11,876 nt of DNA from CAYNTS01 sp964400495 (lineage in GTDB: Bacteria; Fidelibacterota; Marinisomatia; SCGC-AAA003-L08; D37C17): positions 1 to 11,876 of the forward strand of contig CAYNTS010000063.1 of assembly GCA_964400495.1 (NCBI GenBank). The letters run 5' to 3'. Position numbers and translations under genes: made by a program. This document shows, piece after piece, positions 7,412 to 11,876 of this stretch. The notes under the pieces were generated by a model, which worked only from the letters and a program-made list of their open reading frames with translations, did not search any database and was not told where the DNA came from. Positions within the stretch are counted from its first letter, which is position 1. Every line of letters begins with the position of its first letter.

Positions 7412-9262
7412 ATGATGAATAATTTTTCTGTTATAGAACAGATTGTTCTCTCCATTCTTATTATTCTAGCATTTTCCTCATTTGGTTATGAAGTCCTCAA
7501 ACGATTAAAAATAGTTGCAAAAGGCACCCCATCTTTTACGTTTGATAACATTCCTCAGCGATTAATTCGTTTAATTAAAGAGTATTTATTCCAGTCAAAA
7601 GTAATTGGGCAACGGTTTTGGCCTGGACTCATGCACGCATTTGTATTTTGGGGGTTTCTTGCATTTGGATTAATTACTGTAGATCACTTTGCTCTTGGAT
7701 TCAATTCAGGTTTGTTTTCAGATGAATTAAGACACATGGTTGCAGTGTGTATTGGATTCCCTTGGTCAGTGCTTGTTTTGATTGGTATTCTTAGTTTAGC
7801 GTATCGTCGATTTATTATTCGTCCAAAACCTCTAGGTACTTTATCCGTAAAATCAGGAATTGTTGCCATTTTTATTTCTTTGTTAATGATAACCTATATC
7901 TATGGCGAAGGTTTTCATCCACAAGGTCTAGTTTTCAAAATCAATTGGTGGCTTCATGCACTACTTATTCTCGGATTTTTGACATTAATCCCAAGATCCA
8001 AACATTTGCATTTAGTTTTGGCACCCTTTAATATATTTTTCAAACCATTTACAATTCCTGCACATGAACCTGTTGTTATAGATATGGAAGCTGAAGAAGA
8101 AGCATTGGATGAAATGCTAAACCAAATGACCAATATGACTCAAAAAATGGCGTTGGATTTATTTTCTTGTGTCGAGTGTGGGCGATGCTCTGAAGTTTGC
8201 CCTGTAACACGAGGTGAGGGAGTGCTAGATCCAAAACATCATTTTATTTTAGATCAGAAGAAGGAAGCATTATCCCAAAATAGTTCTAATATTTTAGATA
8301 AAATTCAAGTTGATGCCGGATGGGAATGCACAACATGTCAGGCATGTACCGAAGTATGTCCTGTTGGAAACCAAGTTGAACGATCAGACGAAATAAGACG
8401 GTTACAAGTATTAGTTGAAGGCAATGTACCTCCAGAATATCAAAAAGTATTTATGAATATTCAAAATACCGGTAATACTGAAGGTGCTTCTGGGAATGGA
8501 TTTGCGAGCACACTACCAACATTTTCTTCAGAAAAAGAATATGTACTTTGGCTAGGATGTTTTACACGTCATTCAGTGGATCCAAATTTTATGAGTTCGG
8601 TTGATAATTTCCTAAAAGTGATTGATAAATCAGGAATTTCATTTGGTGTTTTAGAGGATGAACAATGCACTGGTGACCCTGCAAACAGATTGGGCGATAA
8701 GCTCACTTTTAGTATGCAAATGGAACACAACATGGAGCAACTAGCGGACGCAAAAAAAATAATAACTATGTGTCCTCACTGCTCAGTTACTCTTGGACAA
8801 GAATATTCAAAGTACAATAAAATTCCTTACACAGTTGAGCATCACACTCAGTTTTTATCTCGGATGTTAAATGATGGTAAAATTTCGGTTAATTCGGGAG
8901 CATTAGAAAAAGTAACCTATCATGATCCATGTAACTTATCTCGTTTTATGGGTGAAACTGAAGCACCAAGAAATGTGATAAAATCAATAGCTCCAAACTA
9001 TTTTGAACAAAAAGAACACAGTAGAAAAACAGTCTGTTGTGGAGCAGGTGGTGGACAATGGTGGAAAAAAGATACTCAGGGACATACACATTTGGTTAGG
9101 CCTACTCAAGTTTTAGAATCTAAAGCAAACACGGTGATTACTGCATGTAATTATTGTTATGCTATGATAAACCAGGGATTACCAACTATTACTCCAGAGG
9201 GAGAAACAGCAATCGTTGTAAAAGATATTGCAGATTTAGTTGCTGAAAATATGGACGAATAG
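7412..9262 (+). CDS. Membrane Fe-S oxidoreductase, probable EtfAB:quinone oxidoreductase (EMO-like)
   Basis: The 616-residue protein has about five membrane helices in its first 195 residues (roughly 8-28, 72-90, 110-130, 148-166, 178-194), with histidines such as His75, His92, His108 and His182 that could ligate b-type haem as in NarI-like subunits. Two ferredoxin-type 4Fe-4S motifs follow: Cys253/256/259/263 and Cys306/309/312/316. Then come two CCG-type domains as in HdrB/HdrD and GlpC: Cys383, Cys419, Cys454/457 (first CCG replaced by QCTGDP), and Cys507, Cys542/543, Cys579/582. This order matches the EMO family, which links EtfAB to menaquinone in fatty-acid and aromatic-acid degraders. 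The upstream etfBA genes strongly support that role. Two adjacent ATGs occur; 7412 has AAAGGA at 7396-7401 ten bases upstream. The alternative of a heterodisulfide-reductase-like or lactate-type oxidase is less likely. Confidence 0.88.
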   Translation: MMNNFSVIEQIVLSILIILAFSSFGYEVLKRLKIVAKGTPSFTFDNIPQRLIRLIKEYLFQSKVIGQRFWPGLMHAFVFWGFLAFGLITVDHFALGFNSGLFSDELRHMVAVCIGFPWSVLVLIGILSLAYRRFIIRPKPLGTLSVKSGIVAIFISLLMITYIYGEGFHPQGLVFKINWWLHALLILGFLTLIPRSKHLHLVLAPFNIFFKPFTIPAHEPVVIDMEAEEEALDEMLNQMTNMTQKMALDLFSCVECGRCSEVCPVTRGEGVLDPKHHFILDQKKEALSQNSSNILDKIQVDAGWECTTCQACTEVCPVGNQVERSDEIRRLQVLVEGNVPPEYQKVFMNIQNTGNTEGASGNGFASTLPTFSSEKEYVLWLGCFTRHSVDPNFMSSVDNFLKVIDKSGISFGVLEDEQCTGDPANRLGDKLTFSMQMEHNMEQLADAKKIITMCPHCSVTLGQEYSKYNKIPYTVEHHTQFLSRMLNDGKISVNSGALEKVTYHDPCNLSRFMGETEAPRNVIKSIAPNYFEQKEHSRKTVCCGAGGGQWWKKDTQGHTHLVRPTQVLESKANTVITACNYCYAMINQGLPTITPEGETAIVVKDIADLVAENMDE

Positions 9263-9274
9263 AGTATTATTGGA

Positions 9275-9423
9275 TTATTTTGTCCATCTATTTAATTTTA
9301 TACCACCACAATTACACTCAACTATTTTAACAGTTTTAGGTGTTGTTGTCTTAACTTTTACATTTCGATATTGGTTATCTAAAAGGTGACCTAAAGCACA
9401 AAATCACAACTTTTTAAATTAAT
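9275..9423 (-). pseudogene. Probable small zinc-ribbon protein gene, frameshifted remnant
   Basis: On the minus strand an open stretch of 42 codons (9278-9403) ends in TAA at 9275-9277. It reads FCALGHLLDNQYRNVKV, then a linker, then IVECNCGGIKLNRWTK. It has no start codon and is preceded directly by TGA (9404-9406). Adding one base in the AAAA run at 9400-9403 joins it to the overlapping frame NLKSCDF, producing a CxxC...GH...CxC arrangement typical of small zinc-binding proteins. The upstream half would start only at an ATT (9421-9423). I see no ribosome binding site. I do not recognise a named family. This could be a decayed gene, a sequencing or assembly error in a homopolymer, or chance. 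Confidence 0.35.
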
Positions 9424-9537
9424 TCTTGAATTTTCGGTTAAATATTGTTAGTTTCGGCTGTTATTCTAGACATCACTTTTTAGTAAATAACAATAAAAAT
9501 ACGGTAAATACTCAAATAAATAAAGGAGGAGTAAATA
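9424..9537 (+). promoter_or_regulatory. Upstream region and strong ribosome binding site of the dockerin protein gene
   Basis: The region is AT-rich and non-coding. AGGAGG at 9524-9529, eight bases before ATG 9538, is the strongest Shine-Dalgarno sequence in the window and suggests high translation. A promoter must lie here, since the gene upstream ends at 9262. TTGTTA (9445-9450) followed 16 bases later by TAGACA is the best pair I see, and it is weak. I found no clear terminator for the etf operon in 9263-9423. Confidence 0.4.
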
Positions 9538-11676
9538 ATGAAACGTATACTAATGATGGTTATCGCTGTTTCATCGCTTATGGTGGCGCAAGATGCTGCG
9601 GGTAACTATAAACTGTCAGGGTTAAATGTAACATATTATGATGTTGCTCGTTATACTACACCAATCGTTGTAGACGATATTTATGGTGCTGGTGTTTCAT
9701 TAGCAATTAGTGCTATTGAACAGGGTGAAATATTTTATGCAACGTTTAATGGTCCTCACAGTGAAGCATATCTTACATATGCTGGTGTAAACTTAAACGT
9801 AAACTTGTATCCAGATGGAACTGGTCATATTGCTGAAGGTAGTTTCTACCCAGATGTTAATCCTGTTGATTGTATTTCTTCTGTTCAAGTTTTACCAATC
9901 ACGGATGAGTTAATCTATACATCTGATTTAGGTGCTGGTTTATCATGGCCTGCAACTAATATTGCTGGATTACCATCTCATAACCCTTATGCATATGATC
10001 CAAGCACTGCTGGAACTGTGGGTTCTTTCTCACTGAGTCAATCTGTTATTTTTGACTTCTTCCCAGCAATTCCAACTCAAACATCTGTACCTTTCCCAAT
10101 TCATTTTGGTGATTTTAATGGTAATGGTGCTATTGATTATGAACTAGGTGAAGGTATTCCTCCTGGGTATACACTTCCAGGTACTGCTGGTGGTTTAGTG
10201 CAAATAGGTGAAGACAATCCTAGTATTATGGTTGAAGATTTAGATGGTGACGGAAATCCAGAACCAAATGCTCCATGGGATTTAACTTTAGAATGGCATG
10301 CTATAGATGGTGCTTTAGCTGAAAGTGGTCTTGGTGATATAGTAGGTGAAGATGAAGATGGTGACGGAACTGATTATGATCGTATTTTTGGTCTTCCTTA
10401 TATTACAGCTGCTTACTTAAATCCAGACCCATCTTGTGGTGGATTTAATTACCCAATTTTTGGTGGTCAACCTGTTGTTGATGCTATGGTTGCTACTGTT
10501 TACGGTGGTTACTTTGGGGCATGTTCAGGTGCTGGTGGAGTATGGGAAATGATTTATGGCGGTTGTTTGCTTGAAGGTGGCGACGAAGCTACTTGTGCAG
10601 GAACTGCAGATGCTTCTGGAATACCTATGGGTGCAGGTACAGACTACTGTGATCCATTTGCGACCAGTATGGCTGATGGTTGGGAACTTACATGTGTTGA
10701 TGTAGCTGATGGTTTAGCAAATGATGCGTATGTTATGGATCCTTCACTAGAAGCATGGGGTAATTTCTTAACTTTAAATGCTGCTATGTTCCAAGGTTGC
10801 TTGGCACAAACTGGTGGTGACCCTGTACCATGTTTAGGTTATATGGTTGATGATAGTGATCATGATTTTAATGGTGTTGATGGTAAACTTGTTATGCGTT
10901 TCTCACCAACTTGTATTCCTGAAATTGAAATTCGTCAGGTTACAACTGAATTTTATAGTGTAGATGATGTATGTGCACACTCAGGTGATGCAACTGGTGA
11001 TGGCGTATTGAATGTTCAAGATATCGTACGAACAATTGATCACATCTTAGGCGGTACACCTTTAGGTGGTAGTGCAATTTGTGAAGCAGATATGAACGAT
11101 GATGGCATTATTAATGTTATCGATATCGTTGGTATGGTTAATGCAATTCTTGGTGGAAGCCGTGCAGTAGATGCTGAAGCTTCTTACACAATGGATGCAA
11201 ATACTATTGTTGCTACAAATGTAGCTGGTATCCAAGTAGATGGCAAATTAGTTTCTTCTGTAAGTGGAAACGATATTGTTGTTGAAGGTAACGGAACTAC
11301 AATTGTTTACAACTTAAATGGCAAATTGGATACTCAATCATTTGAATTTGATAATGTATCTAATCAAATCGTTGTTGGACAAGATGGTGTAATTGCAACA
11401 TTAAGCGAAGTAGCTTCTTATGAACTTAGAGCTGCTTATCCAAACCCATTCAACCCATCAACAAGTATTAATCTAACACTCGATATTGCTACTGATGTAT
11501 CTGTAAAAGTTTACAATGCAGTTGGTCAATTAGTAAGTGTAATTGCTGAAGGTAACATGAATGCTGATTCATATAACTTTACTTGGGATGCAGGAAATGT
11601 ATCAAGTGGTGTTTATTTCATCACAACACAAGTAGGTGCTGATATGAATACACAAAAAGTTATGTTAATGAAATAA
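9538..11676 (+). CDS. Secreted calcium-loop protein with dockerin and C-terminal sorting domain
   Basis: The 712-residue protein starts with a signal peptide (MKRILMMVIAVSSLMVAQ, likely cleaved after VAQ). The central part (20-480) matches no family I recognise. It is rich in Gly, Asp and Tyr and holds acidic calcium-loop-like motifs at 191-200 (GDFNGNGAID), 234-240 (DLDGDGN) and 272-281 (DEDGDGTDYD). Twelve cysteines, mostly between 300 and 515, suggest disulfides. Residues 482-540 are a two-repeat dockerin (GDATGDGVLNVQDIV and ADMNDDGIINVIDIV, each ending in ILGG). Residues 629-712 form the beta-rich C-terminal domain starting ELRAAYPNPFNPSTS and ending in MLMK, similar to type 9 secretion (Por) sorting domains. 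It is therefore probably exported and held at or released from the cell surface. Codons favour GGT, GCT and GTT, unlike its neighbours. With its strong ribosome binding site and terminator, it looks like a highly expressed single gene. Confidence 0.85.
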   Translation: MKRILMMVIAVSSLMVAQDAAGNYKLSGLNVTYYDVARYTTPIVVDDIYGAGVSLAISAIEQGEIFYATFNGPHSEAYLTYAGVNLNVNLYPDGTGHIAEGSFYPDVNPVDCISSVQVLPITDELIYTSDLGAGLSWPATNIAGLPSHNPYAYDPSTAGTVGSFSLSQSVIFDFFPAIPTQTSVPFPIHFGDFNGNGAIDYELGEGIPPGYTLPGTAGGLVQIGEDNPSIMVEDLDGDGNPEPNAPWDLTLEWHAIDGALAESGLGDIVGEDEDGDGTDYDRIFGLPYITAAYLNPDPSCGGFNYPIFGGQPVVDAMVATVYGGYFGACSGAGGVWEMIYGGCLLEGGDEATCAGTADASGIPMGAGTDYCDPFATSMADGWELTCVDVADGLANDAYVMDPSLEAWGNFLTLNAAMFQGCLAQTGGDPVPCLGYMVDDSDHDFNGVDGKLVMRFSPTCIPEIEIRQVTTEFYSVDDVCAHSGDATGDGVLNVQDIVRTIDHILGGTPLGGSAICEADMNDDGIINVIDIVGMVNAILGGSRAVDAEASYTMDANTIVATNVAGIQVDGKLVSSVSGNDIVVEGNGTTIVYNLNGKLDTQSFEFDNVSNQIVVGQDGVIATLSEVASYELRAAYPNPFNPSTSINLTLDIATDVSVKVYNAVGQLVSVIAEGNMNADSYNFTWDAGNVSSGVYFITTQVGADMNTQKVMLMK

Positions 11677-11699
11677 GACTTCATTAATTGAATCTTTTG

Positions 11700-11731
11700 A
11701 AAAAGCCCTGCTTTCGAGTGGGGCTTTTTTT
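11700..11731 (+). terminator. Rho-independent terminator of the dockerin protein gene
   Basis: AAAAAGCCC (11700-11708) pairs with GGGCTTTTT (11721-11729), with a weak inner GCT/AGT pairing in the loop, and the 3' arm runs into a tract of seven Ts. It lies 24 bases after the stop codon at 11676. This is the only convincing intrinsic terminator in the window. Confidence 0.93.
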
Positions 11732-11750
11732 ATAAAATAAATCATATTAA

Positions 11751-11767
11751 TATTTGCTTAGCAAATA
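11751..11767. repeat. Perfect 7-bp inverted repeat
   Basis: TATTTGC (11751-11757), spacer TTA, GCAAATA (11761-11767) is a perfect palindrome between the terminator and the tRNA gene. It has no T-tract and is AT-rich, so it is not a terminator. It lies 42 bases upstream of the tRNA and could be an operator or chance. Confidence 0.4.
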
Positions 11768-11790
11768 AATAAACTCCTAATTTTCTTTGC

Positions 11791-11796
11791 TATTAT
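11791..11796 (+). promoter_or_regulatory. Candidate -10 element of the tRNA-Pro gene
   Basis: TATTAT at 11791-11796 lies 12 bases before the tRNA 5' end and matches a -10 box well in sequence and place. No good -35 hexamer is found 16-18 bases upstream, so the call is tentative. Confidence 0.35.
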
Positions 11797-11808
11797 TTAG
11801 ACGATATT

Positions 11809-11876
11809 CGAGGTGTAGCGTAGTCCGGTTAGCGCACCTGCTTTGGGAGCAGGGGGTCGCAGGTTCGAATCCTGCC
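11809..11876 (+). tRNA. tRNA-Pro (anticodon UGG), 3' end outside the window
   Basis: The first 68 bases of a tRNA are present. The acceptor 5' strand is CGAGGTG (11809-11815), followed by a D arm closed by GCG/CGC. The anticodon stem CCTGC/GCAGG encloses loop TTTGGGA (11842-11848), giving anticodon TGG at 11844-11846, which reads proline CCN codons (CCA best). The T arm GCAGG-TTCGAAT-CCTGC is intact. Only the first base of the 3' acceptor strand lies in the window. Confidence 0.95.

Noticed and set aside
9263..9423. Terminator for the etf operon
   Set aside because: I found no GC-rich hairpin followed by a T-run in this stretch.
1..11876. CRISPR array or tandem repeats
   Set aside because: No regularly spaced direct repeats were seen on reading the window.

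Overview
The window is AT-rich and carries a dockerin, a C-terminal secretion/sorting domain of the YPNPFNPST type, PKD and FG-GAP-like pieces, a DUF5916 outer-membrane-type protein, and an EtfBA module beside a membrane Fe-S oxidoreductase. This combination points to a didermic marine bacterium of the Fibrobacteres-Chlorobi-Bacteroidetes neighbourhood. Candidatus Marinimicrobia (SAR406) is my best guess, by inference from gene content only.

Layout. Positions 1-53 look like the terminus of an insertion sequence that cuts off a dockerin in a secreted-protein gene fragment (51-536, minus). Positions 684-2878 (plus) hold a two-gene unit, selD and an IscS/NifS-type cysteine desulfurase, overlapping by one base. 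The selD reading frame begins at 684, not at the apparent TTG at 741. An in-frame TGA at 729-731 sits exactly at the catalytic cysteine position, so the protein is best read as a selenocysteine-containing selenophosphate synthetase of 347 residues. A hairpin able to act as a bacterial SECIS lies just downstream. Positions 2882-5515 (minus) encode a DUF5916/CBM9-like protein convergent with the desulfurase.

After a divergent promoter region, 5661-9262 (plus) is an etfB-etfA-Fe-S oxidoreductase operon. The last gene has a membrane cytochrome-b-like N-terminus, two 4Fe-4S motifs and two CCG-type cysteine domains, matching the EtfAB:quinone oxidoreductase (EMO-like) architecture. The three products would pass electrons from acyl-CoA dehydrogenases or similar donors through EtfAB to the quinone pool. 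Next come a short gap with a probable decayed zinc-ribbon gene (minus), a large secreted calcium-loop/dockerin protein (9538-11676, plus) with strong ribosome binding site and terminator, and a tRNA-Pro(UGG) cut by the window end.

The selD-desulfurase pair implies that the organism makes selenoproteins; selA, selB and selC are not in this window. All seven intact genes end in TAA or TAG, and tryptophan is TGG. UGA therefore does not look like a general sense codon, and its single internal use in selD fits selenocysteine.
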